Of a stretch of 64,000 bases of DNA, positions 12,194 to 21,861 are shown piece by piece. Origin of the DNA: Chlorobium chlorochromatii (GTDB taxonomy: Bacteria > Bacteroidota > Chlorobiia > Chlorobiales > Chlorobiaceae); the NCBI GenBank assembly GCA_020721255.1, contig DYND01000004.1, positions 1 to 64,000 of the forward strand, in the 5' to 3' direction. Under the pieces are notes generated by a model. That model was not told the DNA's origin, searched no databases, and worked only from the letters and a program-made list of their open reading frames with translations. Made by a program: the position numbers and the translations under genes. The number at the start of each line of letters is the position of its first letter. Position 1 is the first letter of the stretch.

Positions 12194-12502
12194 TCAATGT
12201 AACGTTTGCATCCTTGGTAGTTGCATTCTTACCACCTTTATCGATTTGTTAATGATGCGATACCGTGCTGCCCCAAATATTCCGGTGATAACTCCTGTAG
12301 GAATACAGAAAACACCAACTCCCCAGAACCAACCGGTTTGAGCAAAATGCATCATCGAAACGCCTGCAATAACCAGAGAAACTCCCGAACGCAAATAGGC
12401 AAGTAAGGTACGTTCGTTGGCAAGAATTGTGCGATCAATCGCCAGTTCATCCCGAAGGATCAGTTCAGTATTGTCAAATTTTGAATAAGGGGAAACACTC
12501 AT
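12194..12502 (-). CDS. DUF202 domain membrane protein
   Basis: LANERTLLAYLRSGVSLVIAGVSMMHF signature plus TM segments. Confidence 0.85.
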   Translation of the reverse strand: MSVSPYSKFDNTELILRDELAIDRTILANERTLLAYLRSGVSLVIAGVSMMHFAQTGWFWGVGVFCIPTGVITGIFGAARYRIINKSIKVVRMQLPRMQTLH

Positions 12503-12650
12503 CGTCTTGGTAGTGATATTGCTTGGATATTATTTAATTTGCAACTCTCTTCGTGAACGATTCAGCTCTATGTCCTGTTAATAAAAACAAGAACTGTTAC
12601 AGAAGAGTATTTTGGGTGATTTTTCTTATTAACGTCAAAAAAAATAAACT

Positions 12651-12809
12651 ATGGAAAAGTGGGTTTGTGTTCCTTGTGGTTATGTTTACGATCCTGCAAT
12701 TGGTGACCCCGACAACGGTATTGCACCGGGAACTGCATTTGAAAATATTCCTGATGATTGGGTTTGCCCGGTGTGTGGTATGGATAAGACATCTTTTGAA
12801 TTGGAGTAA
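12651..12809 (+). CDS. Rubredoxin (52 aa; below the ORF-track length cutoff)
   Basis: [52 protein letters not shown]; two CxxC motifs. Confidence 0.95.
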   Translation: MEKWVCVPCGYVYDPAIGDPDNGIAPGTAFENIPDDWVCPVCGMDKTSFELE

Positions 12810-12833
12810 GCGGACTGTATTTTATATCGTGAA

Positions 12834-12880
12834 CCCGTCAGCTCAACCATAAAAGAGCTGACGGGTTATTGTTTTTTTTC
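12834..12880 (+). terminator. Rho-independent terminator downstream of rubredoxin
   Basis: CCCGTCAGCTC...GAGCTGACGGG followed by TTATTGTTTTTTTT. Confidence 0.85.
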
Positions 12881-12888
12881 ATGAGACA

Positions 12889-13782
12889 CTATTTAATTTC
12901 TACAGGAGCAGACGGAACTTTAGAATTATCTTGCTCTGGCGCACCACTTTTATCCGATTTGCTCGGAATCGTCATTATGCTGTCTGACACAATTGCCTGC
13001 TCCAGCAAATACTCCGGAACGCCAATCACCACAGAATCAATAGCAGTAGTATCAGCCGGAGATTCCATAATTACCTCTTTATAATCTGGAATAACTATAC
13101 CACGTTTGCGCATAATGGAATAAATAATATTAGACCTATTGCGAACATAACGAGATGAACCTGAAGGAGAAAAAATTATAGGGTTTGGAAGAACAGCAGC
13201 TAAACGTGATGCCTGCCTTGCGGATAATTGTGCGGGACTGACGCCATAGTAATGCCGAGAAGCTTGAGCAATACCGAAAATACCATCTCCCCACTCAGCG
13301 ACATTAATATATAACTCAAGAATACGACGTTTAGAGAGTGCTTTTTCAAGCCTCCATGTCAGAATCGCCTCTTTTATTTTACGCACCGGATTTTTTGAAG
13401 GCGAAAGGTAGAGATTCTTGGCTAACTGCTGGCTGATAGTACTTCCACCCATTTTGAACTTTTTTGCAAGAATATTTTTTTCAAGCGCACGTTCAAGAGC
13501 CTTATAATCAAATCCCTCATGCTGCCAGAATTTGTCATCTTCAGCAATCAAAACTGCCTTAATAAGATTCTGGGAAACATGGCGAAGCGGCACCCATTTC
13601 TGTTTAATTTCTTTATCATATAAGCCTTTACCATCCCACTCAGCTTCACGATACTCCATAAACGCTGTTTTTGCAGGATTTTCATCAACAAGCTGTTCAA
13701 CATTGGGATAAAAAAAATATCGCCCCACATCGGCAATGAACAGCAAAACCAGAAGAAGAAACAGTTTTCTGAACAGCTTCAT
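12889..13782 (-). CDS. mtgA: Monofunctional biosynthetic peptidoglycan transglycosylase
   Basis: IAEDDKFWQHEGFDYKALERALEKN, KMGGSTISQQLAKNLYLSPSKNPVRKIKEAILTWRLE (GT51 motifs). Confidence 0.93.
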   Translation of the reverse strand: MKLFRKLFLLLVLLFIADVGRYFFYPNVEQLVDENPAKTAFMEYREAEWDGKGLYDKEIKQKWVPLRHVSQNLIKAVLIAEDDKFWQHEGFDYKALERALEKNILAKKFKMGGSTISQQLAKNLYLSPSKNPVRKIKEAILTWRLEKALSKRRILELYINVAEWGDGIFGIAQASRHYYGVSPAQLSARQASRLAAVLPNPIIFSPSGSSRYVRNRSNIIYSIMRKRGIVIPDYKEVIMESPADTTAIDSVVIGVPEYLLEQAIVSDSIMTIPSKSDKSGAPEQDNSKVPSAPVEIK

Positions 13783-13860
13783 ACGAAATGAATGGTATTG
13801 TTAACGTGCGAGCAAAAAAAGATAAGCATGCTAAGAACAAACTGAGAGTATTGCGAAAGG

Positions 13861-13933
13861 TGCCCTCGGGCAGACTCGAACTGCCGACCCACAGTTTAGG
13901 AAACTGTTGCTCTATCCACTGAGCTACAAGGGC
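13861..13933 (-). tRNA. tRNA-Arg (anticodon CCT)
   Basis: Acceptor GCCCTTG/CGAGGGC, anticodon arm ACAGT-TTCCTAA-ACTGT, T-arm GTTCGAGTC. Confidence 0.93.
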
Positions 13934-14384
13934 GTAGAAAATCTGCAAAATCGCCAAACAACTGTAATGCGAATTGGTATAGAAATTTTACAGAGGGAGT
14001 AAACGTTGCAAAAAACTTAAAAGCAGGACTTTTTGTAATTTAAAGAAACAGCGCAGAAAAGCAAAAAGCAAACAAGTATTGTGAAACCACCACTTCAACT
14101 CATTACATCAGAAGCAACGTTCAGAGTGAGTAATCTCTTTTTACAAAGATTATGCTTATGTTTACTGCAATAAATTTTTAAAAGAAGAACTTTTCCGCCT
14201 TGCACTGTAAACGCTTTATGGGATTAAGTATAAACCTCTCGCCTCTTTTCAAGCATTTCAACAAGAAAAACAGCAAAATAAAGGAGCCACACATGAAAAA
14301 AATGTTAGCAATTGCCTCATTGGCGCTATATCACTACCTGCCGTAGCCAAAGGTGTTGAATTCCAGACACCAGGCGCATTAGGT

Positions 14385-15830
14385 ATGGGAGGCGCTGGTG
14401 TAGCTCGAAATAATGGAGCATTAACCTCGTACTGGAACCCTGCTGGTGCAGCTTTTGGAGACTCTAATTTTGCTCTCAATGCAGGTGCAGGTGCTGGCAT
14501 AAAGGGCAGCGATGGCTTGACAGAAAATATTGACCGCTTTTCAGACATTGATTTTGAAAGCGTAAGAGATTTTAATACATCGAATGCAAGCAGCGTCGGA
14601 GATCTTGTAAAAACGTTATCGATTATGAACGATATTGATGCACGCCAAGGGCATATTGCTCTTAATGTTGTCGTGCCTGTCAGTTTTTCAATAAAAAACA
14701 TCTCATTTGGCATCTATGGAAACATGGAGGGGTATATTCAGCCAAAGGTTGATATGGTAAATATTCTTCCGAAAACAACAGCAGGGGGAACACCTGCTCT
14801 TACTGTTGCAAATCTTGATGATGCTATCCTTGGAGCTACTTCACCTGCAGGATATTTTTCGGCTGCTCAATTAGCTGCATTAACTGCTGCTATAGATACT
14901 TATGATCTGTCGAATACCGTTAATGCAACCAATGTTGCAAATACTATTGACACGCAGTTGAAAGATAGTGGTATTGATCCAGAAATTGCTCTATCTACCG
15001 TAACAAATACTATTCTTCCAACTTTGAACACGGGGTCAACTGGTACTAATACATTAGATTACAATACAACCTCTGTTATGACAAAGGCTGTGCAGTATAT
15101 TGAAATACCAATATCGTATGGTCAGCCAATCAACATTGGCAAAAAAGGTCAATTAGGGCTTGGTGTTACAGGTAAATTCATTTCAGGCACGGTGTACCAG
15201 AATCAGGTATTGTTAGTCAATAGACCAAACGGAGAGAACGTTGATGCGTCAGATTTGATTGACGATATTACAGAAAACAAAAAAACATCGACCGCCATTG
15301 GTATTGATCTTGGGGCATTATACAAATATGACAAATGGTTAAATGTGGGTATTGTGGGTAAAAACCTGAACTCACCAAAACTTGATGCACCTGACTATTT
15401 TACTCCCAAATACAATATAGGAACAGGCAAAGTTGAATTGTCTGAAAGAGTTGCTGGCGGCTCTGTTGAATTGAAACCGCAAGTACGCGCTGGCGTTGCT
15501 GTTGAGCCAGTCGGGTGGGTTTCATTGGCGGCTGACCTTGATTTAACCGAGAATGATACTCTTGCTCCCGGAACAGTTATTGGCAGCACCTCCGTCAAAA
15601 GCAGAAACTTTGGTGGTGGCTTTGAAGTCAAACCGGCTTCATGGTTGAAAGTACGTGGCGGTGCTTACAAAAACCTTGCTATGTCGAACAGTGGAAGTGT
15701 GTTAACGGCTGGATTCAAACTCTTCATGCTTGATGTTGACGGCGCTTTTGCTACAGACACCTTCACCATTGATGGTGATGAATTGCCAAATGAATTTAAA
15801 GTGAATGCTGCGATAAGCTTCTCATTCTAA
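14385..15830 (+). CDS. Outer-membrane beta-barrel protein (TraF/FadL-like); signal peptide at 14293-14330 is in another frame
   Basis: LGMGGAGVARNNGALTSYWNPAG motif and C-terminal aromatic end (AAISFSF). MKKMLAIASLAL at 14293 is out of frame with SLPAVAKGVEFQTPGALGMGG. Confidence 0.7.
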   Translation: MGGAGVARNNGALTSYWNPAGAAFGDSNFALNAGAGAGIKGSDGLTENIDRFSDIDFESVRDFNTSNASSVGDLVKTLSIMNDIDARQGHIALNVVVPVSFSIKNISFGIYGNMEGYIQPKVDMVNILPKTTAGGTPALTVANLDDAILGATSPAGYFSAAQLAALTAAIDTYDLSNTVNATNVANTIDTQLKDSGIDPEIALSTVTNTILPTLNTGSTGTNTLDYNTTSVMTKAVQYIEIPISYGQPINIGKKGQLGLGVTGKFISGTVYQNQVLLVNRPNGENVDASDLIDDITENKKTSTAIGIDLGALYKYDKWLNVGIVGKNLNSPKLDAPDYFTPKYNIGTGKVELSERVAGGSVELKPQVRAGVAVEPVGWVSLAADLDLTENDTLAPGTVIGSTSVKSRNFGGGFEVKPASWLKVRGGAYKNLAMSNSGSVLTAGFKLFMLDVDGAFATDTFTIDGDELPNEFKVNAAISFSF

Positions 15831-15849
15831 ACTTCTCTCACACAACATA

Positions 15850-15885
15850 AAGCCCCTTGTAACCGGTTGCAGGGGCTTTTATTTG
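15850..15885 (+). terminator. Rho-independent terminator of the OMP gene
   Basis: AAAGCCCCT ... AGGGGCTTTT ATTT. Confidence 0.8.
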
Positions 15886-15923
15886 TGCAGTACTCTTCCG
15901 GTTGCAACATCAATCAAAACAAC

Positions 15924-16066
15924 TCATTTTTGCCCAAACATCCGGTCGAGCTGAGTAGAAAGAAGACGCTTGATAATACCCTGTATGCCGTGAGGGACAG
16001 ATATAAGCGACCGCAAAGCATTTACGAAGGTTCTCGTGTAGCAGACAAATTATCGATTACAGAATC
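15924..16066 (-). pseudogene. Remnant of a second mutL 3' end (MutL C-terminal fragment)
   Basis: Frames read VIDNLSATREP and VPHGIQGIIKRLLSTQLDRMFGQK*, versus LIDNLFATREPYTCPHGRPVIIKLSLDQLDRMFGRK* of the intact mutL at 43038-44921; a stop and a frameshift intervene. Confidence 0.85.
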
Positions 16067-16071
16067 ATTCC

Positions 16072-17193
16072 TTAAAGATAATCATCGAGACCTTCTCGCC
16101 GGAGTATATCAACGACTTCACGCACCCTGTGCGACTTACCTTTACGGCACACAAGTAATGCGTCGTCAGTTTCAACAATAATCACATCTTTTAACCCGAT
16201 CGTACACACCAGTTTATCCTTGGGATTCTTAACGAACACATTCTCACAATCAATTTGCACTAAACGCTGGGCAGCATGTTCATCTGCCACAACATGACTG
16301 ATTTCAGCCATTTTAACCACTTCATCCCAGCAACCAAGATCAGTCCAGCCAAACTCCCCTGTCAAAACAAATACATTATCAGACTTCTCCATAATACCAT
16401 AATCAATAGAACGAGGATGAAGCCAGGAATAGACATCAGCAATAACCTTCTGTTCTTGCTCCGTACCAAGCGTCTCATAAATCGTCAGCAAATCCTTATA
16501 CAATTCAGGCATGGATCGCTCAAACTCTTTCTCTATAGCATCAATGTGCCAGATAAATACACCGCTATTCCAATAAAAATCTTGATTTTCAAGAAAAATT
16601 TCGGCTGTAGCGTAGTCTGGCTTTTCAGCAAATGCCTTCACCGTAAAGAGATGAATATCATTTTTTGCTGCAAATGGCTCGGGAAGAGCGAGTTTTTTAG
16701 CGGTCTGAATATATCCATAAGCGGTCTCGGGTCGGTTTGGATGAATTCCTAATGTCACCAATCCACGTTGTTCACGAGCTATAGCAATTCCCGCCTCAAC
16801 AATGGTAATAAACTCTTCATTATCGAGAACAAGATGGTCGGACGGCAAAACAATAGTCACAGCATCAGTATCTCTCTTTTTAATATGAGCTGTGGCAAGC
16901 GCAATACAAGGTGCCGTATTACGGCTTGATGGTTCAACGATAATATGATCCTGCAGGAAATCCGGCATCGTATCAGCAAGGAGAGAGTGACCGTGTTCAC
17001 TTGTAATGATAAAGATATTCTCCTCACGCACCAGACCGGAAATACGACGAACTGTTTTTGCAATCATGCTGCCATCATCAAGTAAATCGATGAACTGTTT
17101 CGGCATTTTTCGACGAGAAACAGGCCAAAGTTTCTTGCCAAAACCACCAGCCATAATCAAAGCATAGACATGATCATCACAAAAAATACTCAT
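16072..17193 (-). CDS. manC: Mannose-1-phosphate guanylyltransferase
   Basis: IMAGGFGKKLWPVSRRKMPKQF, FIITSEHG, VLPSDHL, EKPD, WNSGVFIW. Confidence 0.93.
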   Translation of the reverse strand: MSIFCDDHVYALIMAGGFGKKLWPVSRRKMPKQFIDLLDDGSMIAKTVRRISGLVREENIFIITSEHGHSLLADTMPDFLQDHIIVEPSSRNTAPCIALATAHIKKRDTDAVTIVLPSDHLVLDNEEFITIVEAGIAIAREQRGLVTLGIHPNRPETAYGYIQTAKKLALPEPFAAKNDIHLFTVKAFAEKPDYATAEIFLENQDFYWNSGVFIWHIDAIEKEFERSMPELYKDLLTIYETLGTEQEQKVIADVYSWLHPRSIDYGIMEKSDNVFVLTGEFGWTDLGCWDEVVKMAEISHVVADEHAAQRLVQIDCENVFVKNPKDKLVCTIGLKDVIIVETDDALLVCRKGKSHRVREVVDILRREGLDDYL

Positions 17194-17493
17194 AGCTACT
17201 TTATAATCAATGAGTTATATAGATCTTACTGAACTATATTTAGCCAAAGCGAAATAACTTATGAACACCACGACCGTCCTACGACACAGTCTGGCATACA
17301 TCTGTTCTGTAACAAACCAGAGAACAACTTCAGCGAAATATAAAGAAACAAGCTTTTAATCCTCTATAAAATATTGAGTTATCCTTTATTCATTAACGCA
17401 TGATTATAATCACCACTGTACATCGTAATCGTCCGGAAGATCCAGCCCAGCATATTATCTGATTGCTTGTAAAGCCGATATGGTTGGTGTCGC

Positions 17494-18441
17494 TCAAACG
17501 TGACCGGCGGCTCGCATCAGGCGGTCGCGAATCGCCCTGCCAAGTCCCTCATTTGACGGGAGTTCGCAATAAATAGTTTCAATACCTTCGGTATCGCAGC
17601 GGCGAAAAAAGCTGAAAAGCTCATGCCCATACTCGTCAAGCGTTGTGCATTGTTTGTACAGTGCAACACCTGTTGGCGGTTCCGTAATACCAATAGAGGC
17701 GAAAACTGCCGTTGTTACAGGTACTTCGCCCGGATGGTAAAGAATAATGGTGGCTTTCGGTGCGTAATGCGGGTACTTCAACCCTGGGCTTTTCGGCGCG
17801 GATGCTTGATCTCCTTTCGTTGCAACGGTGATTTCTGGCACAACCTCCTTCAACTGCTCCAACGTAATAGAGCCCGCACGCAGCAAAAGTGGCGTTGAGC
17901 ACGAGCAGTCAACAATCGTCGATTCCAGCCCTATCGCACTTGGTGTACCGCAAAGCACAGCATCGATTTTACCGTTTAAATCTTGATAGACCGCCTCCCA
18001 GTTTGTGGCGCTTGGTAAACCGGAACGATTGGCTGATGGCGCTGCTACCGGATAGTGTGCCAGCCGCAGAAATTCCCGAGCTACAGCATTTGACGGGCAG
18101 CGGATTCCGACGGTTTGCAAGCCTGCTGTTACCGTTTCAGGTACACGAGGGTGTTTGCGCAGCACGAGCGTCAGCGGTCCCGGAAAAAAGCACTCAATCA
18201 ACCGCGCAGCATCTGGAGTAATCTCCGTTACCACATCCTCAAGCTGCTCAACGTTGGCAATATGGACGATCAGTGGATTATCGCTCGGGCGCCCCTTCGC
18301 TCTGAATATTTGATTAATTGCTTCAGGATGGCAGATGCTGGCACCGAGTCCATACACCGTTTCTGTTGGAAAAGCAACAACACCTCCCTCATTGAGAATT
18401 GCGGCAGCTTCGGCGGCTGAAGGAGTAAGAGTGGTCTGCAT
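17494..18441 (-). CDS. tsaC: L-threonylcarbamoyladenylate synthase (Sua5/YwlC family)
   Basis: GGVVAFPTETVYGLGA, KGRPSDNPLIVHI, PSANRSGLPS, ESTIVD, SPGLKYPHYAPK. Confidence 0.92.
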   Translation of the reverse strand: MQTTLTPSAAEAAAILNEGGVVAFPTETVYGLGASICHPEAINQIFRAKGRPSDNPLIVHIANVEQLEDVVTEITPDAARLIECFFPGPLTLVLRKHPRVPETVTAGLQTVGIRCPSNAVAREFLRLAHYPVAAPSANRSGLPSATNWEAVYQDLNGKIDAVLCGTPSAIGLESTIVDCSCSTPLLLRAGSITLEQLKEVVPEITVATKGDQASAPKSPGLKYPHYAPKATIILYHPGEVPVTTAVFASIGITEPPTGVALYKQCTTLDEYGHELFSFFRRCDTEGIETIYCELPSNEGLGRAIRDRLMRAAGHV

Positions 18442-18467
18442 GTTATAAACGTGTTGTGGAAGCTTTG

Positions 18468-19091
18468 TCAAAGCAACAGGAGTGCCGACAGCACACCAAC
18501 GGTTGCGCTGACGAGCGGTATCGAGAGATTATCATCAATTTTAACGTCGCCGATACGTACGAAAAACGCCTCGGCGAGTGTTGCTGTTATGGCCATTAAA
18601 ACGCCAACCAACAGCGGCAAGCCGGGAACAACGTTCACAATCAGTAGAGCAGAGACCAAAAAGGCGACACTGCCCTCAACGCTTTTATGTCCGAAACGAT
18701 GTTTCCCGAAGATTTTGCCAACAATAGCCGCCAATGTGTCGGAAATAGCAACCAGCGTAAACGCTGTAACTGCAATAATTTTAGGGAAAAAGAGCACCAG
18801 CAGCAGCGCCGCAAGAATAATGTTGGTTGCACCATTGAGCGACAGCTTGCTTCCCTCAAGCTCATGCGTTCGCAGCATGGAACCAAACGTTGTGTGATAC
18901 CATGTTGCGACCGGTTTGAAAAAATTCTTCAAGAGATCAATCACAAAAAAACCGCAAAAGAGCGGCACAAGCAGCAACAACGCCAGTTCCCTGCTGATAA
19001 ACCAGTAAAGCACCGGAATCGATAGCGATGAGAGGTGAATCGCTTTCCGCGCGACTTCATAGCGGAGTTCCAGTCGGTCGGTCGCTTCCAT
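18468..19091 (-). CDS. Diacylglycerol/polyprenol kinase family membrane protein (cytidylyltransferase-like)
   Basis: RKAIHLSSLSIPVLYW, AISDTLAAIVGKIFGKHRFGHKSVEGS (SEC59/DGK-like). Confidence 0.75.
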   Translation of the reverse strand: MEATDRLELRYEVARKAIHLSSLSIPVLYWFISRELALLLLVPLFCGFFVIDLLKNFFKPVATWYHTTFGSMLRTHELEGSKLSLNGATNIILAALLLVLFFPKIIAVTAFTLVAISDTLAAIVGKIFGKHRFGHKSVEGSVAFLVSALLIVNVVPGLPLLVGVLMAITATLAEAFFVRIGDVKIDDNLSIPLVSATVGVLSALLLL

Positions 19092-19258
19092 AATATGATA
19101 ATGTGGCGGTGAACAAAAGTAAAAGCGCAATACCGCTGTAATGGCTTCAAAATCTGCTTCAGTATTTAAATATACATCCAAATCTTCGTAACAGGAAAGG
19201 CGCACCTTGAATCGTACGCCTTTCAGCTCTTTATTTCATCTCTGATTGATGTTTTTCA

Positions 19259-19441
19259 TTATTTCGGAAAAGGCAGCTTACGCTCTCCATCAGGCGAAAT
19301 AAACCAGACTTGCCCCGTCTCAATATCCATTTTATAAGCGCACGAATTGCCCGCTCCAACAATCCTGTATTTTTCTCCGCCACCGCATCCCGTTAACGAA
19401 GCCGAGAGTGCCGCAAGTACGGCAATGAACATGAACTTCAT
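19259..19441 (-). CDS. Small putative lipoprotein
   Basis: Signal peptide with lipobox MKFMFIAVLAALSASLTGC. Confidence 0.6.
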   Translation of the reverse strand: MKFMFIAVLAALSASLTGCGGGEKYRIVGAGNSCAYKMDIETGQVWFISPDGERKLPFPK

Positions 19442-19589
19442 AGTTCCTCCTTGGTGTATTTAATGATTGATGTTTGCCTCTATAGCATTTGAACATTGAA
19501 ACTTACGCAAAATCTTGTAAAATCGCTATGGGGTTGAGGTATGGTAATTGGTTTTTAAAACTCCCCACCTCAACTATACTGCGTCAACG

Positions 19590-21680
19590 CTAAGAATACC
19601 GCTTGCTCAGCCCCAGCTTCTCAATCCGTGAATAGAGCGTTTTCGGATGCAACGCAAGCAGCTCAGCAGCTCCGCCGACACCACTGACGCGCCCTTTTGC
19701 ACGGCTGAGTGCGTCGAGAATCAGCTCTCGCTCCATGGCGACAACATCCGCCTCAAAATCACGCATGGTTCTGGCGTGACCGACGGTATGAAGTTCCGAC
19801 GCAGGAGCAGATGGCGAGAGAATGGTTGAAAAATCAAGTGTCGTTCCTTCAGAAACAATAACCGCCTGCTCAATAAGGTGAGCAAGTTCGCGGATATTGC
19901 CCTTCCACTCACGCGCCACAAGCCGTTGCATGTCGATCGCGCGAAAAGCACGAAGCGGCTTACCAAACTCACGTGAACATTTAGCAGCAAAGTGGGTGGC
20001 AAGCATGGCAATATCTTCACGGCGTTCGATGAGCGGTGGAATATCGAGCGGAAAGACGTTGAGCCGAAAAAAGAGATCCTCACGGAACCGTCCTTCGGCA
20101 ACCTCTTTTGCAAGATCGCGATTGGTTGCTGCAATAACACGTACATCCACCTTTATCACCTGCCGTCCGCCAAGGCGCTCAAGCTCGCGCTCCTGAAGCA
20201 CGCGCAGCAGCTTTGCCTGCAACTCCAGCGGCATTTCACCAATTTCATCAAGGAAAATTGTGCCGCCTTCAGCCAACTCGAATTTGCCAATACGCCGTTC
20301 AGTAGCGCCGGTAAAACTCCCCTTTTCGTGGCCAAAAAGCTCGGACTCAATCAGTGGTGCCGGCAAGGTTGCGCAGTTAATCTTGATCAAAGCGCGTTTG
20401 TTGCGGGCTGAAAGATTGTGCAAGGCACGGGCAAAAAGCTCCTTGCCGGTACCGGTTTCGCCCTGAATCAGCACCGTGGCATCAGTTGGCGCAACCTGAC
20501 TGACCCGCCGCAATACCGCCGCAAGCGAGGCGCTGTTGCCGATAATCTCCTCAAAGTTATGAGTGGCCTTGATCTCCTCAATCAGGCAGGTGCGCTCACC
20601 TTCAACCTTACGGCGAAGCTCATCAATCTTTTCAAAGGCGAGATAGTTCTGCAGGGCAAGCGAAAGCTGCGGCACAATCAGGTTAACCGTCGCCTGGTCG
20701 TGCTCATCATAAGAGCCTGAGGTATTGGAGATAAAAAGTCCAGCGCGGCTGCCCGGCGTATCCCAAAGCGCAACCGTAAGCAGGGAACAAACACCAAACG
20801 CCTCCTTGACATAAGCCAGCATACGGTACTCACCGCAAAGTTGACAAAACACTTCACCACTGAAACTACCCGGATGGGTAATCAGCGAAAAACTTTCACG
20901 AGCTATATCTTCAAAATTTTCGATATCAAGCGGCGCGTGGACTTGAGCAAAAACGCCAGCATTGTCACGTCTGAAATTATCGTAAAGACGATAAAAACCA
21001 TCAGCACCCATCACGCGGATGCCAAGAAAGGTGCATGGTACCAGTTTTTCAATCTGCTCACAGACCGCCAAGAGCATCCTATTACGATCTTTGATGGTAA
21101 GCAGGGCATTGTTCACGCCAAGCTGCATGGCGGTCTGTGCTTCACGCTGCCGAAGCTCCTCGTAAGCCAGCGCATTGCTCACGGCAACAGCAACCGGCAA
21201 GGAGAGTGTTGCAAGAAGCTCTTTGTCGCTCTCCAGCCACTCTTTTTCATCCTTCGACACAAAAGAGAGAAACCCAATCACCTTGCCACCGGTGCGCAGC
21301 GGCGAAAGCGCCACCTGCCGCATACCCAGATCGTAGAGCATTTGTGGCAGCAGAACATCGGCGGAATAAAGTTCAAGCGACTTTTCGATACTGATCACAG
21401 AAACCGCAACATCAGCAATATGCGGCTCAATCCATGAGCCGGCAATCGGCCTTTTTTTACGCTCAAAAGTTTCGGGAAGCTGAAAACGGAGCATTTCAAA
21501 AAAAACGTTGCTGTACCGCTTCTCTTTGTCGAACGTGATAATGGCAGCAGAATCAAACTCGAAAACAAGGCGCAGCTTATCGGTAAGCGTTCGGAAAAGC
21601 TCTTGGGGATCGCGAATTGAACCGACTGCATCGCTGATGTACTGCATCAGCTTATGGGTTTCGTGCAGAGATTGTTTCAT
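19590..21680 (-). CDS. Sigma-54-dependent transcriptional activator with N-terminal GAF domains
   Basis: AAA+ motifs GETGTGKELFARALH, ESELFGHEKGSFTGA, GGTIFLDEIGEMPLELQAKLLRVLQE; C-terminal Fis-type HTH. Confidence 0.95.
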   Translation of the reverse strand: MKQSLHETHKLMQYISDAVGSIRDPQELFRTLTDKLRLVFEFDSAAIITFDKEKRYSNVFFEMLRFQLPETFERKKRPIAGSWIEPHIADVAVSVISIEKSLELYSADVLLPQMLYDLGMRQVALSPLRTGGKVIGFLSFVSKDEKEWLESDKELLATLSLPVAVAVSNALAYEELRQREAQTAMQLGVNNALLTIKDRNRMLLAVCEQIEKLVPCTFLGIRVMGADGFYRLYDNFRRDNAGVFAQVHAPLDIENFEDIARESFSLITHPGSFSGEVFCQLCGEYRMLAYVKEAFGVCSLLTVALWDTPGSRAGLFISNTSGSYDEHDQATVNLIVPQLSLALQNYLAFEKIDELRRKVEGERTCLIEEIKATHNFEEIIGNSASLAAVLRRVSQVAPTDATVLIQGETGTGKELFARALHNLSARNKRALIKINCATLPAPLIESELFGHEKGSFTGATERRIGKFELAEGGTIFLDEIGEMPLELQAKLLRVLQERELERLGGRQVIKVDVRVIAATNRDLAKEVAEGRFREDLFFRLNVFPLDIPPLIERREDIAMLATHFAAKCSREFGKPLRAFRAIDMQRLVAREWKGNIRELAHLIEQAVIVSEGTTLDFSTILSPSAPASELHTVGHARTMRDFEADVVAMERELILDALSRAKGRVSGVGGAAELLALHPKTLYSRIEKLGLSKRYS

Positions 21681-21683
21681 AAA

Positions 21684-21733
21684 TTCTGTAAAGTTCAGAA
21701 CATATAGTACAGAAAATTCTGAAATTATCAGAA
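21684..21733. promoter_or_regulatory. Two upstream operator repeats TTCTG-N7-CAGAA
   Basis: TTCTGTAAAGTTCAGAA (21684-21700) and TTCTGAAATTATCAGAA (21717-21733); identical arms and spacing, starts 33 bp apart. Confidence 0.7.
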
Positions 21734-21808
21734 TAACGCAAAGTGAGAGAGATTAAAAAAACCTGATATGGAACGGATTTTATTGATAATCACAACATTT
21801 CAATAATC

Positions 21809-21824
21809 TGGCACACAAATTGCG
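21809..21824 (+). promoter_or_regulatory. Sigma-54 (-24/-12) promoter of the efflux operon
   Basis: TGGCACACAAATTGCG matches TGGCACRN4TTGCW except the last base. Confidence 0.85.
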
Positions 21825-21861
21825 ATATTAATAGCTACGATTGTAATAAAACCATAGCTCC

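Noticed and set aside
13697-13957. 86-aa minus-strand ORF
   Set aside because: Runs through tRNA-Arg and the mtgA start; spurious.
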